Assembly (NCBI RefSeq): GCF_008932115.1
Contig: NZ_CP044543.1
Coordinates: forward strand, 124,001-188,000
Length of the DNA: 64,000 nt
Reading direction: 5' to 3'
Source: Bradyrhizobium betae
Lineage (GTDB): Bacteria; Pseudomonadota; Alphaproteobacteria; Rhizobiales; Xanthobacteraceae
Shown here: piece after piece, positions 8,505-17,040 of the stretch
Numbering within the stretch: position 1 is the first letter of the stretch
Layout: each line of letters begins with the position of its first letter
Program-made: the position numbers and the translations under genes
Notes under the pieces: generated by a model
The model's database searches: none
Told to the model about the DNA's origin: nothing
The model's input: only the letters and a program-made list of their open reading frames with translations

Positions 8505-9542
8505 ATGCTGCTCACGCGCCAGACGCTGCCCAAGACCATCCCCGACATTGCGGCGCTCGACGATCTGCTGTGCCGGCCGAGCCAGGCGCTGATCGACGAC
8601 CTCGCCAAGGTTGACGGCGACATCATGATTCTCGGCGTCGCCGGCAAGATGGGACCGACGCTGGCGGGCCTCGCGAAGGCCGCCGTGCCGGATCGCCGCG
8701 TCATCGGCGTCGCTCGCTTCAGTGATCCGGGCGTGAAGGAGTGGCTGCAGGCGCGCGGCGTCGAAACCATCAACTGCGATTTGATGGACGAGCGGGCAAT
8801 CCAGGCGCTGCCGAAGGCGCCCAACATCGTATTCATGGCCGGCCGCAAATTCGGCGCCGAGGGCGATTTGTCCCTGACATGGGCGATGAACGCGCATGTC
8901 CCCGCGCTGGTCGCGCAGGCCTTCTCCTCGTCACGCATCGTCGCGTTCTCGACCGGCTGCGTCTATCCGTTCGTGCCCGTCGACGGCAAAGGCGCGACCG
9001 AGGACATGGCGCCGAACCCGCCCGGCGAGTACGCCCAGTCCTGCGTCGGCCGCGAGCGCATGTTCGAATATTTCTCGCGCAAGTTCGCAACACCGGGCCG
9101 GCTGTTCCGCCTCAACTATGCGATCGACATGCGCTACGGCGTGCTGCACGATATCGCCACCAAAGTGCTCACGGGCACACCGATCGACGTCAGCCTCGGC
9201 CACGTCAATTTCATCTGGCAGGGCGATGCGTCCGCGCAGGCGCTGCGATGTCTTGCGCGTTGCACGGCACCGACCTCGCCGATCAATGTCAGCGGCCACG
9301 AAATTCTCTCGGTGCGAGATCTCGCGGCAAGGTTCGGCGCCAGGTTCGGCCGGGCTCCGGTGCTATCAGGCAAGGAAGAGCCGACAGCGTGGCTCACCGA
9401 CACATCGAAAGCGGTCGAGCTGTTCGGCCTGCCGGTCGTGGACACCGAGCAGCTGATCGCATGGACCGCGGACTGGGTCTCCCGTGCCATGCCGAGCCTC
9501 GGCAAGCCCACCAAATACGAGGTGCGCGATGGACGCTACTGA
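8505..9542 (+). CDS. NAD-dependent epimerase/dehydratase-like protein lacking the catalytic lysine
   Basis: A 345-residue extended SDR. The nucleotide-binding motif is GVAGKMG, and the catalytic Ser/Thr region is STGCVYP. The expected YxxxK motif reads EYAQSCVGRE, so the Tyr is kept but Cys replaces the Lys. The C-terminal half (NVSGHEILSVRDLAARFG) matches sugar-nucleotide epimerase relatives. The ATG at 8505 follows GAAGGA; an upstream TTG at 8490 is less likely. It lies inside the ABC operon and overlaps the next gene by 14 bases, which suggests it acts on the imported compound. Loss of the lysine makes ordinary SDR chemistry doubtful. Confidence 0.82.
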   Translation: MLLTRQTLPKTIPDIAALDDLLCRPSQALIDDLAKVDGDIMILGVAGKMGPTLAGLAKAAVPDRRVIGVARFSDPGVKEWLQARGVETINCDLMDERAIQALPKAPNIVFMAGRKFGAEGDLSLTWAMNAHVPALVAQAFSSSRIVAFSTGCVYPFVPVDGKGATEDMAPNPPGEYAQSCVGRERMFEYFSRKFATPGRLFRLNYAIDMRYGVLHDIATKVLTGTPIDVSLGHVNFIWQGDASAQALRCLARCTAPTSPINVSGHEILSVRDLAARFGARFGRAPVLSGKEEPTAWLTDTSKAVELFGLPVVDTEQLIAWTADWVSRAMPSLGKPTKYEVRDGRY

Positions 9543-10350
9543 CGGCCCGACCGTCATCAAGCTCGGCCTCGAGGATGCGATCGCCGGTCTCGCGCTCTCG
9601 ACCGAAGCACACTGGAACCAGACCGAGGAGGACTGGCGCGTCTTCCTGCACGACGGCGTCGTGTTCGGCATCCGCGACGGGGCTCGACTGGTCGCCACCG
9701 CGGCTTTGCTGCCCTACTCCGGCAACAACGCCTGGATCAGCATGGTGCTGGTGTCTGCCACGCATCGCCGCCGCGGCCTTGCCACGCGCCTCGTCGATGC
9801 CTGCCTGGAGACGGCACGCAAGAACGGCCTCACCAGCTGGCTCGACGCAACGCCAGACGGCGCCGCCGTCTATGGCCCACTGGGGTTCACACCGACGCTG
9901 CAACTGCGCCGGCTGAAACTGGTGAAATCCGCGCCGGCGTCCGGGCAAGCTCCTCCTGCTGCGACGCTCGACACGCTTCGTGCCCGCGACCGCCGCGCCA
10001 CCGGCCTCGATCGCATCGCTCTTCTCTCAGCCTTCGCACAGCGGCCGGGCTCGCGCATCGTCTCCGCCAACAGCGCCATCGCGCTGGTGCGCGACGGCCG
10101 AACCGCGCGCCATATCGGCCCGCTGTTTGCCAATCACGCCGCCGAAGCTCTGGCGCTGGTTCATGCGATCGCGCGATCCGAGACCCGCCCGCTCCTGCTC
10201 GATGCCGTCGCCTCGCAAGCTGCGTTCCTGGAAGGATTGACCGCCTCCGGCTGGACCGTCGAGCGGCCGTTCCAGCGCATGCGGTTCGGCGCCGCCACCA
10301 CCACTGGCGAGGAATCGCCATTCGCCGTCGCCGGCCCGGAATTCGGATAG
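9529..10350 (+). CDS. GNAT-family N-acetyltransferase
   Basis: A 273-residue protein. The N-terminal GNAT fold (about 1-130) has the acetyl-CoA-binding segment MVLVSATHRRRGLATRLVDAC, which fits the RxxGxG/A pyrophosphate loop, and ends in AVYGPLGFTPTLQL. The remaining 140 residues resemble a second, degenerate GNAT-like half as seen in double-GNAT enzymes. The start at 9529 (GAGGTG upstream) overlaps the SDR gene by 14 bases, indicating translational coupling. The acyl acceptor is unknown; context makes a metabolite of the imported substrate plausible. Confidence 0.82.
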   Translation: MDATDGPTVIKLGLEDAIAGLALSTEAHWNQTEEDWRVFLHDGVVFGIRDGARLVATAALLPYSGNNAWISMVLVSATHRRRGLATRLVDACLETARKNGLTSWLDATPDGAAVYGPLGFTPTLQLRRLKLVKSAPASGQAPPAATLDTLRARDRRATGLDRIALLSAFAQRPGSRIVSANSAIALVRDGRTARHIGPLFANHAAEALALVHAIARSETRPLLLDAVASQAAFLEGLTASGWTVERPFQRMRFGAATTTGEESPFAVAGPEFG

Positions 10351-10356
10351 GACATC

Positions 10357-11412
10357 ATGCACCACAGCCAGATCAACGCCGACATCCGCAAGCTGATTGC
10401 CGAGGGCACCGTGATGCCGGCGCATCCCCTCGCGCTCACGGCCGAACGCCAGCTCGACAAGACGCATCAGCGCGCGCTGACGCGCTATTACATCGACGCA
10501 GGCTCCGGCGGCCTCGCGGTCGGCGTCCACACCACGCAGTTCGCGATTCGCGATGTCGGCCTCTACCGCCCCGTGCTCGAGCTCGCCGCAGAGACCGCGG
10601 CCAGCTGGACCAAGCGTCCGCTGGCGATGGTCGCGGGCCTTGCCGGTCCCACCAGGCAGGCAACTACCGAAGCCCGCACCGCCCGCGACATCGGCTATCA
10701 CGCCGGTCTGCTCAGCCTCGCCGCGATGAAGAGCGCCTCCGAAGACGAGATCATCGCGCATTGCACGGCGGTCGCCGCCGAGATTCCGCTGATCGGCTTC
10801 TACCTCCAGCCGGCCGTCGGCGGCGTCATCCTGTCCAGCCGGTTCTGGCAGCGCTTTGCCTCGATCGACAATGTCATCGCCATCAAGATCGCGCCGTTCA
10901 ACCGCTACCGGACTCTCGATGTCCTGCGCGGCGTCGCAGCCGCCGGTGCGCTCGACCGCGTCGCGCTCTACACCGGCAATGACGACCACATCCTGCTCGA
11001 CCTCATGCTGCCGTTCGATCTCCGTGACAACGGCGTCACCACGCGCACCTATTTCAAGGGCGGTCTGCTCGGCCACTGGTCGGTGTGGACCGCGAGTGCC
11101 ATCAAGCAGTTCGAGCGCTGCAAGGCGGCGCGACACCAGGACAGCGTGCCCGCCGATCTGCTCGCACTCGATGCCCGCGTCACCGATTGCAACAGCGCCT
11201 TCTTCGATGTCGCCAACAATTTTCACGGCTGCATCGCCGGCTGTCACGAGGTGCTGCGGCGCCAGGGCCTGATGAAGGGTCTGTGGTGCCTCGATCCGGA
11301 CGAAGGCCTCAGCCCCGGCCAGCGCGAGGAGATCGACCGTGTCACGCGCGAGCACGCCGACCTCAGCGACGATGCCTTCGTAGCCGCCAATCTGAGCAAA
11401 TGGCTGGCATGA
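10357..11412 (+). CDS. dihydrodipicolinate synthase (DapA) family aldolase/lyase
   Basis: A 351-residue member of the class I aldolase family that includes DapA and N-acetylneuraminate lyase. Visible family features are the TIM-barrel segment GSGGLAVGVHTTQFA near the N-terminus and IAIKIAPFNRYRTLDV, whose Lys is the likely Schiff-base residue. It is longer than DapA (about 290), mainly at the C-terminus (cysteine-containing VTDCNSAF and HGCIAGCHEV). The gene starts 6 bases after the GNAT gene and overlaps the ATPase by four bases. It probably cleaves or condenses a 2-oxo acid derived from the transported compound. Confidence 0.85.
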   Translation: MHHSQINADIRKLIAEGTVMPAHPLALTAERQLDKTHQRALTRYYIDAGSGGLAVGVHTTQFAIRDVGLYRPVLELAAETAASWTKRPLAMVAGLAGPTRQATTEARTARDIGYHAGLLSLAAMKSASEDEIIAHCTAVAAEIPLIGFYLQPAVGGVILSSRFWQRFASIDNVIAIKIAPFNRYRTLDVLRGVAAAGALDRVALYTGNDDHILLDLMLPFDLRDNGVTTRTYFKGGLLGHWSVWTASAIKQFERCKAARHQDSVPADLLALDARVTDCNSAFFDVANNFHGCIAGCHEVLRRQGLMKGLWCLDPDEGLSPGQREEIDRVTREHADLSDDAFVAANLSKWLA

Positions 11413-12182
11413 GCTCAAAACCCTTCATCAGCCTGCAAGGCGTCCGCAAGGTCTACCGCAGCGGCGGCGCCGAATTTCTGGCGGTCTCCGACGTCACCAT
11501 GGACGTACAGGAAGGCGAGCTGGTCTCGCTGGTCGGCCCGTCCGGCTGCGGCAAGACCACGGTGATGAAGATCCTGGCCGGCCTGCACGGCGCCGACGGC
11601 GGCACGGTGAAGATCGGCAACGCCGAAAGTCCGTTCGATGCCACCCGCGACATCGGCATGGTGTTCCAGCAGGCTCTGCTCTTGAAGTGGCGCACCATCC
11701 TGGACAACGTGCTGCTGCCGGCCGAGATCGTCGGCCTGCCGATGAAGGCCGCGCGCGAGCGGGCGCGCGACCTGCTCAACCTCGTTGGCCTCTCAGGCTA
11801 CGAGCAGAAATATCCGCAGCAGCTCTCGGGCGGCATGCAGCAGCGCACCGCGATCGCGCGCGCCTTCATTCACGACCCCAAGCTGATCCTGATGGACGAG
11901 CCGTTCGGCGCGCTGGATGCGCTGACGCGGGAGCAGATGAATCTGGAGATGCTGCGGATCTGGCGCGAGAGCGGCAAGACCATCATCTTCGTCACGCATT
12001 CGATCCAGGAAGCCGTATTCCTGTCCTCGCACTGCGCGGTGCTGACGGCGGGCCCTGCGAAGATGGCTGACTACTTCCCGATCGACCTGCCCTTCCCGCG
12101 CGACCTGCCGCTGAAGACGACCGACGCGTTCGGCGCCTATGCACGGCGCATCTATGCCAAGCTCGGGCTGGGCGCGGCGTGA
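11409..12182 (+). CDS. ABC transporter ATP-binding protein, SsuB/TauB-like
   Basis: A 257-residue ATPase with Walker A GPSGCGKTT, Q-loop VFQQALLLKW, signature LSGGMQQRTAIARAF, Walker B LILMDEPFGALD and switch His in IIFVTHSIQEAVFL. It energises uptake with the permease at 7708 and the binding protein at 5871. Its ATG overlaps the stop of the aldolase gene (ATGA), so it is translated as the last gene of the operon. All motifs are intact. Confidence 0.95.
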   Translation: MSSKPFISLQGVRKVYRSGGAEFLAVSDVTMDVQEGELVSLVGPSGCGKTTVMKILAGLHGADGGTVKIGNAESPFDATRDIGMVFQQALLLKWRTILDNVLLPAEIVGLPMKAARERARDLLNLVGLSGYEQKYPQQLSGGMQQRTAIARAFIHDPKLILMDEPFGALDALTREQMNLEMLRIWRESGKTIIFVTHSIQEAVFLSSHCAVLTAGPAKMADYFPIDLPFPRDLPLKTTDAFGAYARRIYAKLGLGAA

Positions 12183-12189
12183 GGCGCGC

Positions 12190-13548
12190 TCAAAATTCCC
12201 CACCAACCCCGACATAGGCGGTGTGCTCGGTGCCACCGCCATTGCCGTAGCCGCCCACGACGGTGAGCGGCATAGCGGTCTTGAGCCGGTGCGCGAAACC
12301 GACACCGAAGCCGCCTTCGCCGTGAAACGCCGAGCCGCGCACCTGCCAGGTCGTCTTGCCCGGCGCCGACGGCATCGGCGCGCTGGCCGCGGCAACCGCT
12401 GCGGCGATGCCGCGCCGCGCCTCGGTCAAATTGTTGCCGATCTGCGACTGCAGCGAGCCGATCTGCGACTGGAAGCCGGAGGTGATGCCGGAGATCTGGC
12501 TCATGTTGACGGCATCGGTCGCGTTGACGCCGGCGGCGACATTGGTCAGGCGCCGCTCGTTGCCGGCCGTGCCGAACGACACCGTGTTGGCGGCGGTCGC
12601 GACCGAGCCTGCGCCGATCGCGACGGAATTGGTCCCCGATACGGTCGCGCCTGCGCCGAGCGCGGTGGCGTTGGTCGCGTTTGCGTTGGCGGACGTTCCG
12701 AGCGAGACAGTCCCCTCGCCGGTCGCAAAGGCGAAGGTGCCGACCGCGGTCGCGGCGTTGCCGGTGGCGCCTGCGTTGTTGCCAACCGCGATCGCCAGAT
12801 TGCCTGTGGCGTTGCTGCTGGCGCCGAGGGCCACAGCGTTGCCGCCTGTGGCGACGCTGCCCTGACCATAGGTCGTGGCAGCGGCGCCGTTGGCGCGGCT
12901 GCCCATGCCCGTCGCGGTCGCATACTGGCCGGTCGCGCGGCTATCCTGGCCGGTCGCGGTCGCAAAGTCGCCACTGGCAATACTGTTGGCGCCGGTCGCG
13001 GTTGCATTGTTGCCGAAGGCAAAGGCGGTCGCGCCAGTTGCGGTTGCCGCCGCACCGGACGCGATGCTTTGGAAGCCCGTCGCGGTAGCGGTCGCCCCGC
13101 TCGCGAAGGCCAGATTGCCGAACGCAGAGGCGCTCGCGCCAATGGCGCTGGCTTGCGCACCGGCAGCCGTCGCGGTGGCGCCGGTTGCGGTGGCGTTATC
13201 GCCAAAGGCACTGGCCGATAGCCCGGTGGCGGTGGCGGCGTTGCCGATCGCGGTCGCGTTGTCGCCGTTCGCGCCGGACAACGAGCCGACCGCAACGGCG
13301 GCATTGCCGGTGGCGTTGGATGAGTAGCCAAAGGCAGAGGCGAATATCCCCTGGGTCGACGAGCTTGGCCCCACCGCCGTGGCAAAGCCGGATGGCGCGT
13401 TGGTGACGCCGCCGCCTGCCGTGTAGTCGGCCGCCAGCGCGGAACCGGTGTGGAGGAATGTGGTCGCGAGGAGAAGAGCGAGGCAGGATGCGATCGGGCG
13501 GAGATTTCTCCTGCCGGCGGTTCCGCCAGTGCTGTTCCGTAAGGTCAT
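12190..13548 (-). CDS. YadA-like trimeric autotransporter adhesin
   Basis: A 452-residue surface adhesin. A signal peptide (RPIASCLALLLATTFLHTGSALA) precedes a head of about 20 short repeats of roughly 14 residues in the SASAFGNNATATG style, which fold as a left-handed beta-roll in YadA heads. The neck and stalk follow (NERRLTNVAAGVNATDAVNMSQI and a short coiled coil). The last 65 residues are the YadA membrane anchor, ending in VGVGGEF with the terminal Phe of outer-membrane proteins. GGAG lies seven bases before the ATG at 13548; an ATG at 13560 is an alternative. The stalk is short. It probably mediates attachment or autoagglutination; the ligand is unknown. Confidence 0.93.
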   Translation of the reverse strand: MTLRNSTGGTAGRRNLRPIASCLALLLATTFLHTGSALAADYTAGGGVTNAPSGFATAVGPSSSTQGIFASAFGYSSNATGNAAVAVGSLSGANGDNATAIGNAATATGLSASAFGDNATATGATATAAGAQASAIGASASAFGNLAFASGATATATGFQSIASGAAATATGATAFAFGNNATATGANSIASGDFATATGQDSRATGQYATATGMGSRANGAAATTYGQGSVATGGNAVALGASSNATGNLAIAVGNNAGATGNAATAVGTFAFATGEGTVSLGTSANANATNATALGAGATVSGTNSVAIGAGSVATAANTVSFGTAGNERRLTNVAAGVNATDAVNMSQISGITSGFQSQIGSLQSQIGNNLTEARRGIAAAVAAASAPMPSAPGKTTWQVRGSAFHGEGGFGVGFAHRLKTAMPLTVVGGYGNGGGTEHTAYVGVGGEF

Positions 13549-13707
13549 TTTCGACTCCATTCCCTGCTGAGCAAGGTCTGGAGGAAGCACCGGGATCGCA
13601 CATCAACCGGAAGGTTGAGAAGCATCACGGGCCGCATCGCTTTATCGCTTTTCGGCAGGATGTTGCCGCGATGCATCGCTATGTGCGAGCTACAGAACTC
13701 AGAACTC

Positions 13708-13791
13708 GTAGGGTGGGCAAAGCGAAGCGTGCCCACCACAACAAGCGAAGAGCTGGTGGGCACGGCGCGAGTGCGCCTTTGCCCACCCTAC
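13708..13791. repeat. palindromic intergenic repeat, family D
   Basis: An 84-base element with inverted ends (GTAGGGTGGGCAAAG against CTTTGCCCACCCTAC) and an inner pair GCGTGCCCACCA / TGGTGGGCACG. It lies downstream of the TRAP binding-protein gene and upstream of the adhesin; both genes read leftward. Only one copy is present in this window. Confidence 0.8.
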
Positions 13792-13797
13792 AAGCGA

Positions 13798-14889
13798 TCA
13801 GCTCTTGTTGCGCATCTTGCCGAGCAGGTAGTTGTCGTAGAAGTTTTCCGCGATCTGCGTGTAGAACAGCAGTTCCTTCATATAGGCGTCGTGGCTGTCC
13901 TTGGTGCGCTTGAACAAATCGCTCTTGGCGGCGAGCTCGTTCAGATGCTCCTGGGTCGCGTTGTAGCAGGCTTCCATCACCGGCTGCGGGAACGCCTTCA
14001 GCTCCGCACCGTTGGCGATCAGCCGCTTGAGGGCCGCCGGGTTCACGCTGTCGTATTTCTCGAGCATCCAGGCGCCCGCCGCCGAGGCGGCCTGGTTCAC
14101 CACCGCCTGATAATGCTTCGGCAGGCTCGCCCATTTCTCGTCGTTGACGATCATGTGCAGCATGGCGCCGCCTTCCCACCAGCCGGGGAAGTAATAGTAC
14201 TTGGCGACTTTCTGGAAGCCGAGCTTCTCGTCGTCATACGGGCCGACGAACTCCACCGCGTCGAGCGAGCCTTTCTCCAGCGCCGCATAGATGTCGCCGC
14301 CTGCGAGCTGCTGCGGCACCACGCCGAGCCGCGCCAGCACATGGCCGCCCATGCCGGCGATGCGGAATTTGAGGCCCTTGAGATCGTCGACCGTCTTGAT
14401 CTCCTTGCGGAACCAGCCGCCCATCTGGGTGCCGGAATTTCCGCACAGGATGGCGTGCGTCTTGAACGGCTTCAGCGCTTCGTTGGTGAGATCGGCGCCG
14501 CCGCCGAAATACCACCAGGACTCCTGATGGCGATGGTTCATGCCGAACGGCGCGCCGGTGGCATAGGCCAGCGCCGGCTCCTTGCCGATGTAGAAATAGA
14601 GCGGCGTCTGCGCCATCTCGACGGTGGCGACGCTGACGGCATCCAGTGCCTGCAGGCCGGGGACGAGTTCGCCGGCCGCGAAGGTCTGGATCTGGAATTT
14701 GTTGTCGGTAGCCTCGGCAACATATTTCGCAAAGGTCTGCGCCGTGCCGTAGATGGTGTCGAGCGACTTCGGGAAGCTCGATGTCAGGCGCCATTTGATC
14801 TCGGGCGCCGATTGCGCGATCGCAGGTGCAGCAACCAATGTCGTCGCGCCGGCAACCGCGCCGCCCTTGAGGAATGTACGGCGTTTCAT
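13798..14889 (-). CDS. TRAP transporter solute-binding protein, DctP family
   Basis: A 363-residue periplasmic binding protein with a twin-arginine leader (MKRRTFLKGGAVAGATTLVAAPAIAQ). The mature start IKWRLTSSFPKSLDTIYGTAQTF and the conserved stretch GLKFRIAGMGGHVLARLGVVPQQLAGGDIYAALEKG mark the DctP family, in particular the 2-oxo-acid/mannitol-like branch (TakP-type), whose conserved Arg binds the carboxylate. No DctQ or DctM membrane gene is adjacent, so the permease must be encoded elsewhere or shared. Confidence 0.93.
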   Translation of the reverse strand: MKRRTFLKGGAVAGATTLVAAPAIAQSAPEIKWRLTSSFPKSLDTIYGTAQTFAKYVAEATDNKFQIQTFAAGELVPGLQALDAVSVATVEMAQTPLYFYIGKEPALAYATGAPFGMNHRHQESWWYFGGGADLTNEALKPFKTHAILCGNSGTQMGGWFRKEIKTVDDLKGLKFRIAGMGGHVLARLGVVPQQLAGGDIYAALEKGSLDAVEFVGPYDDEKLGFQKVAKYYYFPGWWEGGAMLHMIVNDEKWASLPKHYQAVVNQAASAAGAWMLEKYDSVNPAALKRLIANGAELKAFPQPVMEACYNATQEHLNELAAKSDLFKRTKDSHDAYMKELLFYTQIAENFYDNYLLGKMRNKS

Positions 14890-15010
14890 GATGGGGTCTC
14901 TCCCTTGAAGTAAGTTTCAAATGAACGGCCTTGTACCCGGCGTCGGGCCACGGTCTTCGGAGACCGTTTGCCTGTTCCTATAGCGGAGTTCAAGCTGGCA
15001 GAAAGCCGCT

Positions 15011-15268
15011 TCAGAGCAGCTTCGCGCTCACGAACAGCGCGCGCACGGCGTTGGTCGCCTGCACCGCGAGCATCGCGTTACCGGCGGCGCCTTCGAGCGC
15101 CGCGACCGCGTCTTCATGCAGGGAGCGGAATTCCATCCACTCGACCGACTTGAAGTTGGTGAGGAATTGATAGGCCTGGCCGACGGTCGCGATCGCCAGC
15201 GTGTCGCCGTTCAACTTGATCTTGAACGTCGTACGCAGCGGGGTCTCGGAACTCTGGGGATCACTCAT
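15011..15268 (-). CDS. small protein resembling DUF982
   Basis: An 85-residue cytoplasmic protein (MSDPQSSETPLRTTF). The pattern VGQAYQFLTNFKSVEWM, followed by an alanine-rich helix (HEDAVAALEGAAGN) and ARFVSAK-type C-terminus, resembles DUF982, a family of short proteins abundant in rhizobia and of unknown function. I base this on pattern only. It stands alone. Confidence 0.55.
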   Translation of the reverse strand: MSDPQSSETPLRTTFKIKLNGDTLAIATVGQAYQFLTNFKSVEWMEFRSLHEDAVAALEGAAGNAMLAVQATNAVRALFVSAKLL

Positions 15269-15332
15269 GGGCTGCTTCTGGACGAAGACGGCTTAACGAA
15301 GGGAAAACGGCAGCCCCGCCGTTCGGCGAATA

Positions 15333-16382
15333 TCAAGAGTCGGTGCTCGCGCGCTGCGCGGCAATCGCCGATCCGCTCAGGCTCGGCACCACGACCAGAC
15401 GGTTGAATTCGCCGTTGTCCCAAGCCTTGAGGAAACGATCATAGTCCTTGATCGAAACGCAGCCGTTGGAATCGCCGCGCGGCCCCAGCATGTAGTTGTG
15501 GGTGAGAAGGCCGACGCGGCCGAGCGCGCTGGTGCCCTCAGTCGGCGTCAGGCGCAGCGCCCGAATGCCGTGAAACAGTCTTTCGCGCGGCTTCAGATCG
15601 TAGGTCGCAGGCGGCGTCGCGCCCACCATGCGCTGGTCGACATGCTCCGGGTCGTCCATCAGCGCGCCCATGCCCGAATGTGCTTCCAACGCGACGCCGC
15701 TCGGCAGGTAGAGGGCCTTGGCCGAGATGTCATAAACGGCCGTCCGCGAATCGTAGCCGAGGGCGGCAAGATCCGGCGCCTTGCCGAACAGGCCGCTATC
15801 GGGCGTCAGCGAGGCCAGCCTGATCTTGTCGGTGAACTTCTCGAAGAAGTTGCGGTTGTCGACCCTGGGGTTGGTCTCCGCATAGGCCTGGCTGGAGGCG
15901 ATCTGGGCGGAGAAATCCGCCTGGGCCGGGCGCGACCGCGGCATCGGAACCGCATCGGCACGTTGGGAAGGACGCCTCTCGTCAACCGCCGTCCGCTCGT
16001 CATCGGTCAGAGTCGAGCGCCAGTCGTCGCCCTGGAGTTTCTGGGCGAGCATCGCCTTGGCATCGCGCAGCTTGAGCTGCACGGCATTCAGGGCGGAGCG
16101 CTCCAGCGTTCGCAGGCCGAGGTCGCGGGCGGGCAGGCTGCCCGACAGCGACGCAAAACGGTCGTCGAACGAAGGGGCATTGGCGGGCGGCAACGCGGCA
16201 GACACCAGCGGGCTCGAATCGCCCGAATTCGACTCGCCGAGATTCAAACCGCCGAGGTCAGCGACCCAGGCAGCCGCGCCGAGCGCCAGCGCGACGGCAG
16301 CCAAAGACAGCAATATCGTCTCGGCTCGCCCGATACGGCGGCGCGACAACAGCCTTTCGGCTTGTGCGGCGTCGGAAACCAT
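15333..16382 (-). CDS. membrane-anchored DUF2778 (Tlde1-like L,D-transpeptidase fold) protein
   Basis: A 349-residue protein. One transmembrane segment (ETILLSLAAVALALGAAAWV, about 20-40) is followed by a long disordered periplasmic region. The C-terminal domain (about 225-335) contains LPSGVALEAHSGMGALMDDP, then GLLTHNYMLGPRGDSNGCVSIKDYDRFLKAW. The His...SxGCVSI arrangement matches DUF2778/Tlde1, relatives of L,D-transpeptidases that act on peptidoglycan stem peptides. The nucleophile Cys is present. I chose the ATG at 16382 with GGGGA upstream. It is either a housekeeping wall-editing enzyme or a toxin-like protein; no immunity or type VI genes are nearby. Confidence 0.82.
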   Translation of the reverse strand: MVSDAAQAERLLSRRRIGRAETILLSLAAVALALGAAAWVADLGGLNLGESNSGDSSPLVSAALPPANAPSFDDRFASLSGSLPARDLGLRTLERSALNAVQLKLRDAKAMLAQKLQGDDWRSTLTDDERTAVDERRPSQRADAVPMPRSRPAQADFSAQIASSQAYAETNPRVDNRNFFEKFTDKIRLASLTPDSGLFGKAPDLAALGYDSRTAVYDISAKALYLPSGVALEAHSGMGALMDDPEHVDQRMVGATPPATYDLKPRERLFHGIRALRLTPTEGTSALGRVGLLTHNYMLGPRGDSNGCVSIKDYDRFLKAWDNGEFNRLVVVPSLSGSAIAAQRASTDS

Positions 16383-16501
16383 CAGATCCCCAAATCGACC
16401 CCCGGGGGACCCACCCCCACCCGAAGACTCTATACCAGCTACCACATTGGGTGCCAAAAGTTAGGCATAATCGGGGCCGGCGAGGCACCAAGAGGTATCC
16501 A

Positions 16502-16939
16502 ATGACCGCCCCTTTCGATCTTGAACGCTTCGTCCAGGCCCAGAATCCGGTCTATCGCGACGTCCGGGGGGAACTGGCCCGGGGACGGAAGCAAAGTCAT
16601 TGGATGTGGTTCGTTTTCCCGCAAATCGCGGGCCTCGGCTTCAGCGCCATGTCCCAGCGCTACGCCATCGCCTCGCGCGCGGAGGCCACGGCCTACCTCG
16701 CCCACCCCGTCCTTGGCCCGCGCCTGATCGAATGCACCCGACTCGTACTCGCCGTCGAGGGACGAACCATCAACGCGATCCTCGGCGCGCCTGATGACGC
16801 CAAGTTCCACTCGGCGATGACGCTGTTCGGGGCCGTGTCCGATGATCCGATTTTTGGCGAGGCGCTCGCCCGGTATTTCGCAAGCGAGCGCGACGGCGCC
16901 ACGCTGGAAATCCTCGCCGCGCTTGATCGAAAGGCCTAG
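16502..16939 (+). CDS. DUF1810 family protein
   Basis: A 145-residue protein that matches DUF1810: [17 protein letters not shown] at the N-terminus, then [15 protein letters not shown], the aromatic-rich hallmark, and FHSAMTLF later. The family is widespread and its biochemical role is unknown. The ATG at 16502 lies 120 bases from the divergent DUF2778 gene; the spacer is too short to assign separate promoters. Confidence 0.9.
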   Translation: MTAPFDLERFVQAQNPVYRDVRGELARGRKQSHWMWFVFPQIAGLGFSAMSQRYAIASRAEATAYLAHPVLGPRLIECTRLVLAVEGRTINAILGAPDDAKFHSAMTLFGAVSDDPIFGEALARYFASERDGATLEILAALDRKA

Positions 16940-17040
16940 GGGCCGCGCCCCTCGCTGCAAGCAGCGTAAACCCGCGATTAACACGCGCCCCCTATCGTCC
17001 GGAGAATATCTTTCTTCCCAGCGCAATTGCCGGACAGATC

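Noticed and set aside
12600..13400. Possible CRISPR-like short repeats
   Set aside because: The periodicity is about 42 bases, in frame with the adhesin's 14-residue repeats, and there are no spacers; they are coding repeats.
13679..14179. A minus-strand frame over repeat D and the TRAP gene's 3' end
   Set aside because: Partly repeat, partly shifted reading of the DctP gene.
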